Notes: generated by a model not told the origin, from the sequence alone. DNA of 64,000 nucleotides from Paenibacillus phyllosphaerae (GCF_014192105.1 NZ_JACHXK010000005.1:428808-492807), one strand, 5' to 3'; counted from the stretch's first letter, positions 35,840 through 44,067 are shown. A program made the numbers and translations.

Positions 35840-36187
35840 ATGCAGCCTTATATGCCGGACCGTTCATCGACCGGAATGGACCCCAGGCTGGTTGGTCTGC
35901 TTTGCTATTTCGGCCTTTGCATTACAGGTGTTATTTTTCTTGTCTGGGAGAAGCAAAGCCGATTCGTGAAGTTCCATGCCCTCCAGTCCATTCTGGTCTC
36001 AATCGCCTTGATGGTAATCAATATTGTGCTCGGCTTGCTGCCGATTATCGGGTGGATTATTGGCATTTTCTTCGCTCCGTTCTGCGTCATCCTCTGGATT
36101 GCCATGATGGCACTCGCCATGCGTGGACGCTGGTTTAAGCTGCCGCTTATCGGGGAGTATGCCGAACGCCAGTCGCAGTTGTTTTGA
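35840..36187 (+). CDS. DUF4870/Tic20-like membrane protein
   Basis: 115 aa with three hydrophobic segments (about 19-37, 47-70, 73-98); the motif WEKQSRFVKFHALQS after the first segment is the DUF4870 hallmark. Function unknown. GGGAAGGGAGACAAG precedes the ATG. Convergent with rpsR; no own terminator apart from the shared hairpin at 36241. Confidence 0.85.
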   Translation: MQPYMPDRSSTGMDPRLVGLLCYFGLCITGVIFLVWEKQSRFVKFHALQSILVSIALMVINIVLGLLPIIGWIIGIFFAPFCVILWIAMMALAMRGRWFKLPLIGEYAERQSQLF

Positions 36188-36240
36188 TTCGTATCACAGT
36201 TAGAGCGACAGCAGCTGCAGTCGTTTACAATGCCAAGAAA

Positions 36241-36268
36241 AACAAAAACAGCCGACAAAGTCGGCTGT
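36241..36268 (-). terminator. Terminator of the rpsF-ssb-rpsR operon
   Basis: ACAGCCGAC and GTCGGCTGT pair perfectly (9 bp, loop 3); the minus strand continues TTTTGTT. It also lies past the convergent DUF4870 gene. Confidence 0.9.
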
Positions 36269-36308
36269 TCCGTTAGATCTTCCGTAAGCGTACATGTACG
36301 CGGGAAGA

Positions 36309-36587
36309 CTATTCTGTTGTGTAAGGCAGGAGCGCTACTTGACGGGAACGCTTGATAGCGATCGTCAGGAGACGTTGGTACTTCGCGCTTGTTCCTGTTA
36401 CGCGGCGTGGCAAAATTTTTCCGCGCTCGCTGATAAATTTACGGAGCAAGTCCGTGTCTTTATAGTCAATGTGCGAAATTTTATTAGCCGTGAAGAAGCA
36501 AACTTTACGACGTTTGTTACGGCCTTTACGACCGCCGAATTTGCGTTCTGGACGCTCATCGCCGCCTTCTCTTTGCTTGAAGCTCAT
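36309..36587 (-). CDS. rpsR: 30S ribosomal protein S18
   Basis: 92 aa from MSFKQREGG; an ATG two codons earlier is possible but leaves too little space after AAAGGACGG. Conserved [62 protein letters not shown]. It carries a single Cys in the N-terminus. It binds S6 in the 30S platform; third gene of the operon. Confidence 0.97.
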   Translation of the reverse strand: MSFKQREGGDERPERKFGGRKGRNKRRKVCFFTANKISHIDYKDTDLLRKFISERGKILPRRVTGTSAKYQRLLTIAIKRSRQVALLPYTTE

Positions 36588-36605
36588 ATTCATCCGTCCT
36601 TTCAG

Positions 36606-37169
36606 TTAGAATGGCAAATCATCTTCCGAAATATCGATCGGGCGTCCGTCATCCGAGAACGGATCACGATTGTCGTTCCGCGAAGATCCTCCGGATCCAC
36701 CAGATCGGCTTCCACCGCCGTAAGAACCGCCGCCGCCACCATAATTGCCTCCGCCGCCGCTGCCGCCCTGGTTTCCACCATAGCTGCCGCCGCCGCCTTG
36801 ACCGCCACCGCCGCCGAAGCCGCCCGATTCTTCGCGCTGTCCGCCTTGTTCACGATTGGATTCCAAGAAACGAACGTTATCGGCAATTACTTCCGTCACA
36901 TAGACGCGTTTGCCTTCGTTGTTCTCGTAGTTCCGCACTTGAATGCGACCTTCCACCGCCGCAAGACGACCTTTACGCAAATAATTCGCACATAGCTCAG
37001 CGAGTTGACGCCAGGTAACAACCGGAATGAAATCCGCTTCCCGTTCTCCGCCGCTTTGGAACGGACGGTCTACTGCAAGCGTGAATTGCGTAACCGCAAC
37101 GCCTGCCGGGGTATAACGCATCTCCGGATCTCTCGTCAATCTGCCGATAAGAATAACACGGTTCAACAT
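36606..37169 (-). CDS. ssb: Single-stranded DNA-binding protein SsbA
   Basis: 187 aa: OB fold (about 1-105, [35 protein letters not shown]...), a long Gly-rich flexible linker with SYGGN/GGGG repeats, and the acidic tip DDLPF that recruits repair and replication proteins. GGAGG is 9 bases before the chosen ATG. It sits between rpsF and rpsR, the usual order. Confidence 0.97.
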   Translation of the reverse strand: MLNRVILIGRLTRDPEMRYTPAGVAVTQFTLAVDRPFQSGGEREADFIPVVTWRQLAELCANYLRKGRLAAVEGRIQVRNYENNEGKRVYVTEVIADNVRFLESNREQGGQREESGGFGGGGGQGGGGSYGGNQGGSGGGGNYGGGGGSYGGGSRSGGSGGSSRNDNRDPFSDDGRPIDISEDDLPF

Positions 37170-37220
37170 CGACATTCGCCTCCAATCAAACATTCCTTAC
37201 GTAATGTAGACGACTTATAA

Positions 37221-37505
37221 TTAAGCAACGTCTTTAACAACCAAGAAACGGATAACTTCATCCGTAATTTTCATGACGCGGTCAAGCTCAGCAACAACAG
37301 CTGGAGTGCCGTTGAAATGAACGAGAACGTAAATACCGTCACGAACCTTGTTGATCTCATACGCAAGGCGGCGTTTACCGATTACGTCTTGCTTTGTAAC
37401 CTCTCCGCCGTTCGAGATGATTGCTTGGAACTTCTCGGTAAGAGCTTGTACCGTTTCTTGTTCCGCATCCGGACGAATGATGTACATCACTTCGTATTTG
37501 CGCAT
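37221..37505 (-). CDS. rpsF: 30S ribosomal protein S6
   Basis: 94 aa, full length: MRKYEVMYIIRPDAEQETVQALTEKFQAII...GKRRLAYEINKVRDGIYVLVHFNGTPAVVAELDRVMKITDEVIRFLVV. RBS AAAAGGAGG. First gene of rpsF-ssb-rpsR, probably autoregulated by the S6:S18 complex through the leader at 37520-37580. Confidence 0.98.
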   Translation of the reverse strand: MRKYEVMYIIRPDAEQETVQALTEKFQAIISNGGEVTKQDVIGKRRLAYEINKVRDGIYVLVHFNGTPAVVAELDRVMKITDEVIRFLVVKDVA

Positions 37506-37524
37506 TCTGATTCACCTCCTTTTG

Positions 37525-37572
37525 GACTAGCGGCCCCCTCTAAGGGAGCAAGGAGCGAGTAATTCCTCGCAT
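37525..37572 (-). promoter_or_regulatory. Possible S6:S18 autoregulatory leader
   Basis: The rpsF leader (minus strand) holds hairpin GCGAG-gaatta-CTCGC followed by CTCCCT-tag-AGGGGG and then CCGCTA. An S6:S18 leader with a conserved CCG beside a hairpin is known in many bacteria; whether this fold matches that model needs covariance search. Confidence 0.35.
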
Positions 37573-37580
37573 ACCATAAC

Positions 37581-37610
37581 ACTATACCAAATCCTTATGG
37601 CTAATAGCAA
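37581..37610 (-). promoter_or_regulatory. Promoter of rpsF-ssb-rpsR
   Basis: On the minus strand TTGCTA (37605-37610), 18 bp, TATAGT (37581-37586), about 75 bp before rpsF. Confidence 0.65.
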
Positions 37611-37757
37611 GCAAAACAATTCAACTTTCGACATCCCTCATTCTGCCTTTCATGTTCTAGGCAAGTCCGCACACACTATTAGCCGGATGTCTTTCGTTCT
37701 GCCCATCACGGCTTATGAAAGATCATCCTCTATATATCCTTAAGGAGGCTGAATACT

Positions 37758-37937
37758 GTGGGTGAATGGACAGAGTTTCGACCTGGCGATCGCGCTCCGA
37801 ATGAAGGCACTTATATTGAGGTTGGCGAGGCCGATTTCCATATGGGGATCAATAACCCGAAGAAAGTTCATCTCGATAAAGGCGCCAGGTTCCCGGAAAC
37901 GTCTAACCATAATCGCAAGTGGACGCGAATGAAATAA
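37758..37937 (+). CDS. yjzC: YjzC family protein, 59 aa
   Basis: GTG-started reading MGEWTEFRPGDRAPNEGTYIEVGEADFHMGINNPKKVHLDKGARFPETSNHNRKWTRMK, a full-length match to the YjzC pattern (FKPGDKAPNxGTYxEIG...NPKxIxLxKGxxFPETxNxNRKW). AAGGAGG is 9 bases upstream. Function unknown. It faces away from the rpsF operon and is followed by a long gene-free stretch. Too short for routine ORF cut-offs. Confidence 0.9.
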   Translation: MGEWTEFRPGDRAPNEGTYIEVGEADFHMGINNPKKVHLDKGARFPETSNHNRKWTRMK

Positions 37938-38190
37938 AAAAGCCATGTATAAAAACAGCGCAGGCTGCTCATTCTAATTCATGACGGTGCGAAGAGAGGC
38001 GTGGTTCCGTTGAACCTAATGGCGCAAGGAACGCATGGTGATTTAGTCCACTAATTAAGCATGAACCAAGAAGCGAGGGGTTGTGCCAAAGACCAGCGTC
38101 TGTAACACAAGCACATCGGTTTAACCGATGACCGTGGTTTCTTCCTAAAGCTTATCTGTGACGAATTACAATCGATCAACCACCGTCGGA

Positions 38191-38215
38191 AAGGGCTCGC
38201 AAGAGCCCTTTTTCT
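38191..38215 (+). terminator. Strong intrinsic terminator, plus strand
   Basis: AAGGGCTC-GCAA-GAGCCCTT with a GNRA-like loop followed by TTTC. It is 254 bp after the yjzC stop with no gene between. Confidence 0.88.
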
Positions 38216-38815
38216 ATTTGTCTTCCCCATGAATCTCTGCCGAATGTTCGCCGCTTCCCCTCTTGCGATAAGCGCTTGCGTATTCGCTGTCATCTGTACC
38301 TTCCATTCCACGCTTACAGAACCTGCCGCTCACATCTAACTTCGTGACAAAGTGCCTGCGGAATGTTCTTGCTATACCTTTACCTGTCTGTCTCCTGCTC
38401 CTTGGCTGACCCTCAACTGCTCTTACCTCTTTGCATGAATCATTCATGCTCTTCACTGAACACATACAATGCATCGGTTGAAAAAACGCCTCACTCGAAG
38501 TCCAACTCCATGGGTGGTCTATCGCTTCATACGCTTGTCTTAGGACGCCGCAGTTCTGCCGGGAGCTGTGGTGGGGTATCTCGCCGTTCCATCGCGACAT
38601 GCAGTGTGGCTCGGTCATATGGTAATGATCATGCGCCAGAGGCCAGCCTCGTGATCCGTGTGCACGCCTTGTGCTGCCCTACTCGATCTTATATTCCTGA
38701 GGGTCCTGTATGCTTCCGGCTTCCTTGAAGCTCTGCCCTTGAACCCCCATACCTACTGTGGCCATTATGAGCTCGCACAACCATCAACTTGCGACGACTG
38801 TGCCTGGTCTTAAGC

Positions 38816-38845
38816 AACAAAAAAAGCGACTCATCAGAGTCGCTT
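38816..38845 (-). terminator. Terminator of tRNA-Ser
   Basis: AAGCGACTC and GAGTCGCTT pair perfectly (9 bp, loop 4); the minus strand continues in TTTTTT. It is 11 bp after the tRNA end. Confidence 0.9.
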
Positions 38846-38856
38846 GATTGTATGTA

Positions 38857-38947
38857 TGGCGGAGAGAGTGGGATTCGAACCCACGCACGCTGTGACACGC
38901 CTAGCTGATTTCGAGTCAGCCCCCTTGGGCCTCTTGGGTACCTCTCC
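38857..38947 (-). tRNA. tRNA-Ser (anticodon CGA, reads UCG)
   Basis: 91 nt on the minus strand, starting GGAGAGG and ending CTCTCCGCCA with CCA encoded. Anticodon arm GCTGA-CTCGAAA-TCAGC gives CGA. The long variable arm expected of tRNA-Ser is present, and the T arm has GGTTCGAATCC. It stands alone, with its own promoter (38967-38995) and terminator. Confidence 0.95.
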
Positions 38948-38966
38948 AATTCGGTCAACGAAGATT

Positions 38967-38995
38967 ATTGTAGCATGGTACTCGTCCAAATGCAA
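38967..38995 (-). promoter_or_regulatory. Promoter of tRNA-Ser
   Basis: On the minus strand TTGCAT (38990-38995), 17 bp, TACAAT (38967-38972), 19 bp before the mature tRNA 5' end. Confidence 0.85.
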
Positions 38996-39024
38996 GCGCC
39001 CCGCAAAAGTTTTTTACATTTGCT

Positions 39025-39255
39025 TTACTCCTGCGTTTGTTCCGCTTCTCCGCCCTCCTGGGCTGCCTTCGAACGAAGCACCTTCTTCATATTCTTCTCA
39101 AACTTTGCCCGCGGTATAAGCACGCTGTGCTTGCAGCCGACACATTTGATTCGGATATCCATCCCCATCCGGATAATCTCCATCTCATTCGTGCCGCACG
39201 GATGCTGCTTCTTCATCTGTACCACGTCGCCAAGATCGAACTGTTTGCGTTCCAT
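39025..39255 (-). CDS. DUF951 family protein (YyzM-like)
   Basis: 76 aa: MERKQFDLGDVVQMKKQHPCGTNEMEIIRMGMDIRIKCVGCKHSVLIPRAKFEKNMKKV. The blocks KKxHPCGTN and IKCxGCxxxVxxPRxxF define DUF951, a small probable zinc- or RNA-binding fold of unknown function. The chosen ATG has GGGGAG 9 bases upstream. YyzM occupies this neighbourhood in Bacillus as well. Confidence 0.88.
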   Translation of the reverse strand: MERKQFDLGDVVQMKKQHPCGTNEMEIIRMGMDIRIKCVGCKHSVLIPRAKFEKNMKKVLRSKAAQEGGEAEQTQE

Positions 39256-39319
39256 TCGCTTACGCTCCCCTTCTGGCAAGGTGCGAACGTGCGCCTTAGC
39301 CTAAGCATCATTTCATCTA

Positions 39320-39562
39320 TTATACGATGACCTGCTCATAACCTCCACCCTCAGATGGACGAAATAATCCGCGGATCTCCACTTTTTCTTCCGTAATGAC
39401 ATGGTGGACCATCTGCAGATCTTCTTCGGCAAAATGAATGGATAGCGCGCAGCCTGCCGTTATTTCTTTCGGCGTGGGACAAATATCTATTTCAATGTCC
39501 ACGTACTCTAGCAGCATCTCCGCACGAAGCGCCTGCTGCGTTGAATCAAATGCGATAAGCAC
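39320..39562 (-). CDS. DUF3343 protein (putative sulfur/selenium carrier)
   Basis: 80 aa: MLIAFDSTQQALRAEMLLEYVDIEIDICPTPKEITAGCALSIHF. The CPTPxxITxxCxxxI block with two cysteines is the DUF3343 signature. The family is often found with cysteine desulfurases and YedF and is proposed to carry sulfur or selenium. A cysteine desulfurase gene lies 1.3 kb upstream on the same strand. No selD, selA or yedF is in the window, so a sulfur role is likelier here (inference). Confidence 0.85.
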   Translation of the reverse strand: MLIAFDSTQQALRAEMLLEYVDIEIDICPTPKEITAGCALSIHFAEEDLQMVHHVITEEKVEIRGLFRPSEGGGYEQVIV

Positions 39563-39763
39563 AAGCTTTCGTCCCCTCTAACGAAAAGTAGCGTTTCTCC
39601 TTATGGGCAAGTATAAAATGGTTGTCCCAACCATATACTAGCTAGTAAACAACAATAAAGATCCTATGATCTTAGGAAGCCGGATCTAAGAGATTGCGCT
39701 GTTGATAGAATGCTAGAGATGCCGACGCGCGGGCTCTTGCTCAATTAGGCGGGAGGGATTTCC

Positions 39764-40354
39764 ATGAAACTGACGGGAATGAAAGACAATCCATTCAAAG
39801 TACCTTACACGGAGCCGAATGTTACCGGTCTGTTGATCAATCGACTGACGCACTTGCTTGCTGACGTCCCGGATCATGCCCGGATCGTCGTCGTCTGTGT
39901 AGGCACCGACCGCTCTACCGGTGACGCGCTCGGCCCCTTGGTCGGCACCTCTCTGAGCAAATATCGCAGCCGCTACTTCGATCTTTATGGCACGCTCGAG
40001 GATCCGGTTCATGCCATGAATTTGGATGATACGCTCCAACGAATCAGCCGCCAAGTTCGCAATCCTTATATTATCGGCATTGATGCCTGTCTAGGTCAGG
40101 TATCCAGCGTCGGCAGCATCCAGGTCGGGACAGGCCCTGTTCGCCCCGGCGCAGGCGTGAATAAAGAACTGCCGCCCGTCGGCGATATTCATGTTACGGG
40201 TATCGTTAACGTAGGCGGCTTTATGGAATATTTTGTTTTGCAGAATACGCGTCTTCATCTCGTCATGCGGATGTCAGACGTCATTTCACATAGCCTTTTC
40301 TCGGCCATCATGAAGACGGTCCGCCCTACGATTCCTGCTTCAACGCAAGATTGA
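39764..40354 (+). CDS. yyaC: Spore protease-like protein YyaC
   Basis: 196 aa of the GPR-related YyaC family: VVVCVGTDRSTGDALGPLVGTSL, LYGTLEDPVHAMNL, IIGIDACLGQVSSVGSIQVGTGPVRPGAGVNKELPPVGDIHVTGIVNVGGFME. It is expressed in the forespore in B. subtilis, where its precise substrate is unknown. Good GGGAGG before the ATG. Its last 29 bp overlap the end of the DUF4446 gene on the other strand. Its position beside parB agrees with Bacillus. Confidence 0.94.
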   Translation: MKLTGMKDNPFKVPYTEPNVTGLLINRLTHLLADVPDHARIVVVCVGTDRSTGDALGPLVGTSLSKYRSRYFDLYGTLEDPVHAMNLDDTLQRISRQVRNPYIIGIDACLGQVSSVGSIQVGTGPVRPGAGVNKELPPVGDIHVTGIVNVGGFMEYFVLQNTRLHLVMRMSDVISHSLFSAIMKTVRPTIPASTQD

Positions 40355-40820
40355 TTGCCATCTTCTCTTCCGGTGTCAACGGATATTCAGAATCTCTCTG
40401 CTTTACCGGCTTCGCATACACATACGTCGTCTCTCGGTTATGCAGTCCGCTTAACACGAAGCCTTCTTCCTCATCGCTAAGCACCGCCAGAGAGAAGCTG
40501 AGATTGCTTCCGCCGTCTGTGAAGGCGTTATAGCGATGAACCGCAACATTGCCCTTCTTCGATTTGGCGTTCTGACTCAACTGGCCCAGCTGCGTGCGAA
40601 GCTGAGCGAGTTGTTCATCCTGCTCCTGGATCCGCGACTTAAGACCGAGGATGACTTGTTCCAAATCTTCTACGCCTGCTCCGTCCATAAACTGCGTATA
40701 GCTTTTACGCAGTTTTTTCAACTTGCTGCCTATCACGAACGACCGGATCAATAAAATTAGTACCAGCGCTGCAAGTCCGATCGTTACCCCATCCATAGGC
40801 TGCAATGTCCACTCTTCCAT
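40326..40820 (-). CDS. DUF4446 family protein
   Basis: 164 aa: one N-terminal span (about 11-29), a coiled-coil segment (about 50-85, DLEQVILGLKSRIQEQDEQLAQLRTQLGQLSQ) and a globular C-terminus with VAVHRYNAFTDGGSNLSFSLAVLSDEEEGFVLSGLHNRETTYVYAKPV, the DUF4446 hallmark. The ATG is 12 bases from GGGGAG, a long gap. The family is common next to yyaC/parB in spore-formers; function unknown. Confidence 0.88.
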   Translation of the reverse strand: MEEWTLQPMDGVTIGLAALVLILLIRSFVIGSKLKKLRKSYTQFMDGAGVEDLEQVILGLKSRIQEQDEQLAQLRTQLGQLSQNAKSKKGNVAVHRYNAFTDGGSNLSFSLAVLSDEEEGFVLSGLHNRETTYVYAKPVKQRDSEYPLTPEEKMAINLALKQES

Positions 40821-40855
40821 CAGTTTGTTCCGCTCCCCTGTCTGCCTGCTTACTG

Positions 40856-42028
40856 TTATTGATAATGCTGCTTGATTTCTCGGATCGCATCTACGAATGC
40901 ATCGGCTTCCGCTTCTGTCGTGAAGCAGCCCACACTCGATCGAATTGCGCCTGTCTCCAATGTTCCGGCTATGCCATGGGCAAGCGGCGTGCAATGGAAT
41001 CCCGAGCGCACGGCAATTCCGTAATGCTGATCAAGGATAAAGGCGGTCTCCGAAGGATCCACATTCTCCACGATAATGGATACAATGCCCGAGCGATTCT
41101 CTCCCAGTGCCGGGCCTAGTATGCGCACGCCAGAGATAGACAATAGCCCTTCCATCATGCGTTGGGTTAATGCCCACTCCTTAGTATGTATCTTTTGCGG
41201 TGTCTCATGCAGGACGTACTGCACGCCCGCTTTCAATCCGGCTAATCCCGATGTATTAGGGGTCCCGGCTTCATAGCGATCCGGTCTCACAAGCGGCTGT
41301 TGAGGCGACTCCGATTGACTGCCCGTTCCACCATGCATAAGCGGTTCCAAATCCAGGTCTGGGGCGATGTACAATCCACCGGTCCCTTGGGGGCCTAGCA
41401 AGCCTTTATGTCCAGGGAAAGCGAGCATATCGATTCCCATAGCTGCCACATCAATATCGATTGTCCCCGCACTCTGCGCGGCATCTACGAGCAGCTTAAC
41501 GCCGTTGGCTTTGGTTATAGCGCCAATATCGCCAACCGATATGACCGACCCGAGCAGATTCGAACTATGATTAACTGCAACCAGTTTGGTCGTTGAGCGT
41601 ATCGCGTTTTTCACCAGATTCGGATCTAGATAACCTTTATCATCGGGTTCCAGGTACGTAACATCGATCCCTGCTGTTGCCTTGAGATATTCCAACGGAC
41701 GGCGAACCGAGTTGTGCTCTACCGCTGTAGCGATAACGTGGTCCCCCGGCGTAACCAATCCTTTGATCGCCATATTAAGTCCCATTGTTGTATTCAAGGT
41801 AAAGGCAATATCATTCGGATTTTTAATCCGGAAGAGCTTAGCTAATTGTTTGCGGGTATCAAACAAAATTCGGCTAGCCCGAACCGCCATCTGGTGGCTT
41901 CCTCTGCCCGGGTTTGCCGAATCGTTCTCCATGGCTTGGACGACAGCTTCGATCACGCCAGGTGCCTTCGGCCACGAGGTTGCAGCATGGTCCAAATAAA
42001 TAATCGGGCGTGTTTGCTCCTGATCCAT
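40856..42028 (-). CDS. Cysteine desulfurase family protein (class V aminotransferase fold)
   Basis: 390 aa PLP enzyme. IYLDHAATSWPKAPGVIEA at the start, EHNSVRRPL, VDAAQSAGTIDIDV, the PLP lysine in FPGHKGLLGPQGTGG and the active-site loop RSGFHCTPLAH with the catalytic Cys. The overall pattern resembles the EF2568-type desulfurases associated with DUF3343 rather than IscS or SufS. It probably mobilises sulfur from cysteine for a dedicated acceptor. It starts 97 bp after parB; RBS GGGAGGGGGA. Confidence 0.88.
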   Translation of the reverse strand: MDQEQTRPIIYLDHAATSWPKAPGVIEAVVQAMENDSANPGRGSHQMAVRASRILFDTRKQLAKLFRIKNPNDIAFTLNTTMGLNMAIKGLVTPGDHVIATAVEHNSVRRPLEYLKATAGIDVTYLEPDDKGYLDPNLVKNAIRSTTKLVAVNHSSNLLGSVISVGDIGAITKANGVKLLVDAAQSAGTIDIDVAAMGIDMLAFPGHKGLLGPQGTGGLYIAPDLDLEPLMHGGTGSQSESPQQPLVRPDRYEAGTPNTSGLAGLKAGVQYVLHETPQKIHTKEWALTQRMMEGLLSISGVRILGPALGENRSGIVSIIVENVDPSETAFILDQHYGIAVRSGFHCTPLAHGIAGTLETGAIRSSVGCFTTEAEADAFVDAIREIKQHYQ

Positions 42029-42067
42029 CTTTCTCCCCCTCCCTCTCGTTTGTTCCGCAACTTAATA

Positions 42068-42119
42068 ATAGCATACCGAAGCGGCATCTTCATCTTCCTC
42101 CTCCGCTTCGGTATGCTAT
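42068..42119 (-). terminator. Long hairpin after parB, probable terminator
   Basis: ATAGCATACCGAAGCGG (42068-42084) pairs perfectly with CCGCTTCGGTATGCTAT (42103-42119): 17 bp, loop 18. On the minus strand TATTATTAAG follows, a modest T-tract. Confidence 0.75.
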
Positions 42120-42124
42120 CTGAT

Positions 42125-42973
42125 TTAAGCCATTAGTCGCAGCATTTCGAGCAAACGCTCTAGATCCTGCTTGTTGTAATACAGCAGCTCGATACGTCCT
42201 TTATCCTTCTGCTGTTTAATTTTCACTGTTGTTTTGAATTGATCGCGCAGCGTATCCTCGACTTGTTCAATATAAGGATCGCGTTTTTTGGCGGCAGGTT
42301 TCGTCTTAAGCGGCGTCTGCTGATCCAGCTTCTGAATCGCTTCCTCCAGATCGCGTACACTCCACTCGTTACGAATCGCGATTTCCGCCAACTCTTTTTT
42401 ACGCGAGTCTTCTTTAACCCCGACGAGCGCTCTTGCATGTCCCATCGATAATGTTCCACGTGAAACATTATCTTTGATCTCCTCAGGCAGCGATAACAAA
42501 CGCAAAAAATTCGCGATATGAGAACGAGACTTACCTACCTTTAGTGAGAGCTCTTCCTGGGTCAAATCAAACTTATCCATGAGAGCTTGATAGGCCAAGG
42601 CAAGCTCGATCGCATTCAGATCCTCGCGCTGCAAATTCTCGATCAGCGCGATCTCCATCACTTGCTGATCCGAGAAATTCCGTACGACAGCCGGAATAGA
42701 ACTATTACCGCACAGCTGTGAAGCGCGGAAACGACGCTCACCTGCAATGATTTCATAACCTTTCAGAACCGTACGAACGATGATCGGTTGAATAACGCCA
42801 TGCTGTTTAATTGATTCGGCTAGTTCTCTTATTGCATCATCATCGAATGTTTTTCGTGGTTGATACGGATTGGGTCTAAGATCACCTAATGAAACTTCAA
42901 CGACCTTATCTTCTTCGCTAACTGAAAGAGATGGAATAAGCGCATCAAGTCCTCTACCTAGCCGCTTGCTCAT
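42125..42973 (-). CDS. parB: Chromosome-partitioning protein ParB (Spo0J)
   Basis: 282 aa: N-terminal CTPase/ParB domain with GERRFRASQ, central helix-turn-helix for parS, and C-terminal dimerisation domain (YIEQVEDTLRDQF...). It loads at parS, spreads as a CTP-dependent clamp and recruits SMC. Start overlaps the parA stop by 20 bp. The gene itself contains a parS site (42452-42467), as in B. subtilis. Confidence 0.97.
   Translation of the reverse strand: MSKRLGRGLDALIPSLSVSEEDKVVEVSLGDLRPNPYQPRKTFDDDAIRELAESIKQHGVIQPIIVRTVLKGYEIIAGERRFRASQLCGNSSIPAVVRNFSDQQVMEIALIENLQREDLNAIELALAYQALMDKFDLTQEELSLKVGKSRSHIANFLRLLSLPEEIKDNVSRGTLSMGHARALVGVKEDSRKKELAEIAIRNEWSVRDLEEAIQKLDQQTPLKTKPAAKKRDPYIEQVEDTLRDQFKTTVKIKQQKDKGRIELLYYNKQDLERLLEMLRLMA
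42452..42467. promoter_or_regulatory. parS centromere site inside parB
   Basis: TGTTCCACGTGAAACA, a perfect match to the Bacillus consensus parS. Confidence 0.97.
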
Positions 42974-43727
42974 ACATAATCACTTCCTTCGCGAGTTCAA
43001 GATAAACCTCGGCCCCTTTGGATCTCGGATCATACGTAATAATGGCTTGTCCATGAGATGGCGCCTCACTTAAACGGACATTGCGCGGAATAATGGTCTG
43101 GTACACTTTTTGCTGAAAATACTTCTTCACTTCTTCAATAACTTGAATGCCCAGGTTCGTACGCGCATCTAACATAGTCAGCAATACGCCTTCGATTTGA
43201 AGATTCGTATTGAGATGCTTCTGCACGAGACGTACCGTATTGAGCAGTTGACTCAAGCCCTCTAGCGCATAATACTCGCACTGAATCGGAATGATCAGCG
43301 AGTCGGCCGCGGTTAAAGAATTGACGGTCAGAATACCGAGCGATGGCGGGCAGTCGATGAGAATGTAGTCATACTGATTCTTCACCTGCTGCAGCGATTT
43401 CTTCAGCTTCATCTCGCGGGATATTGTCGGTACGAGCTCAATCTCCGCACCGGCAAGCTGAATCGTCGCAGGAATGATGCTTAGCCCTTCAATGCTTGTG
43501 GCAATGGTGGCATCGCTAGGGTGGACATCATTAATGAGAATATCATATACATCATGCCGAACATCAGCTTTATTAACGCCGACCCCGCTTGTCGTATTGC
43601 CTTGCGGATCAATATCGACCAACAGTACTTTCTTGCCTAGTGTGGCGAGGCAGGCACCCAGATTGACAGACGTTGTCGTCTTACCGACACCGCCCTTCTG
43701 GTTGGTTATCGCAATCGTTTTAGACAA
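42954..43727 (-). CDS. parA: Chromosome-partitioning ATPase ParA (Soj)
   Basis: 257 aa with deviant Walker A KGGVGKTTTS (about 12-21), VDIDPQGN and DCPPSLGILT. It binds DNA as an ATP dimer, is displaced by ParB and regulates DnaA. Start is TTG at 43727 with GAGGTG 6 bases upstream; it aligns with Soj N-termini (MxKxIAITNQKGG) whereas the ATG 51 bp earlier does not. First gene of parA-parB. Confidence 0.95.
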   Translation of the reverse strand: MSKTIAITNQKGGVGKTTTSVNLGACLATLGKKVLLVDIDPQGNTTSGVGVNKADVRHDVYDILINDVHPSDATIATSIEGLSIIPATIQLAGAEIELVPTISREMKLKKSLQQVKNQYDYILIDCPPSLGILTVNSLTAADSLIIPIQCEYYALEGLSQLLNTVRLVQKHLNTNLQIEGVLLTMLDARTNLGIQVIEEVKKYFQQKVYQTIIPRNVRLSEAPSHGQAIITYDPRSKGAEVYLELAKEVIMYEQAAR

Positions 43728-43932
43728 ACCGTTCACCTCTATGTTGATAGCTTGTCGATCTTCACCCGTGACACACAAGAGTTGCCTTTCCGATACCTTC
43801 TTTAATACCTTCTCTCGAACCTTCTAGAAGAAATTGGAATAGTCGTCCATTATCCATCACGCAGCGCATCTCGTCGCCGATTATCTTCATTATCAAATGC
43901 AGTCGATCGCACACTTCCCTGCAATCTATCTT

Positions 43933-43961
43933 ATTATACATTGATCGCAAAAAAACGACAA
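43933..43961 (-). promoter_or_regulatory. Promoter of parA-parB
   Basis: On the minus strand TTGTCG (43956-43961), 17 bp, TATAAT (43933-43938). About 200 nt of leader separate it from the TTG start. Confidence 0.75.
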
Positions 43962-44047
43962 AACGGAACATTGCCTTAATCTCCGCTTTATCGCGATGAA
44001 TGCTACTGCGACTGCATATCTTGTACGATAGTTGTAAAAATGGCGAT

Positions 44048-44067
44048 GCCGCCCTTACACAGGACGG
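44048..44067 (-). terminator. Possible terminator after noc
   Basis: GCCG(T/C)CC...GG(G/A)CGGC hairpin with one mismatch; the T-run (ATTTTT) follows only after eight bases. Confidence 0.35.

Larger units (their letters stand above)
37938..38856. other. 919-bp stretch without a supported gene
   Basis: Both strands were read. Plus-strand DNA from 37938 to 38215 lacks long frames and ends in a strong terminator, fitting a long yjzC 3' UTR or an unrecognised RNA. From 38216 on, minus-strand frames (such as 38214-38618) lack ribosome sites, have scattered stops around them and no family resemblance; a decayed element is possible. I found no match to tmRNA, SRP RNA, RNase P RNA, T-box or a common riboswitch. 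Confidence 0.55.

Noticed and set aside
37960..38215. tmRNA, SRP RNA, RNase P RNA, T-box or lysine/glycine riboswitch
   Set aside because: Searched by eye for the hallmark conserved blocks of each; none found.
38214..38618. 134-codon minus-strand open frame
   Set aside because: No ribosome site, biased composition, no recognisable motif; stops nearby in other frames. Kept only as possible decayed DNA.
42085..42102. AGGAGG-ATG inside the loop of the parB hairpin as an upstream start of the desulfurase gene
   Set aside because: Reading down from it meets an in-frame TAA or is out of frame with the desulfurase gene, whose own ATG at 42028 has a good ribosome site.
43770..43971. 69-codon frame in the parA leader
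   Set aside because: No ribosome site at its ATGs and it overlaps the parA promoter.
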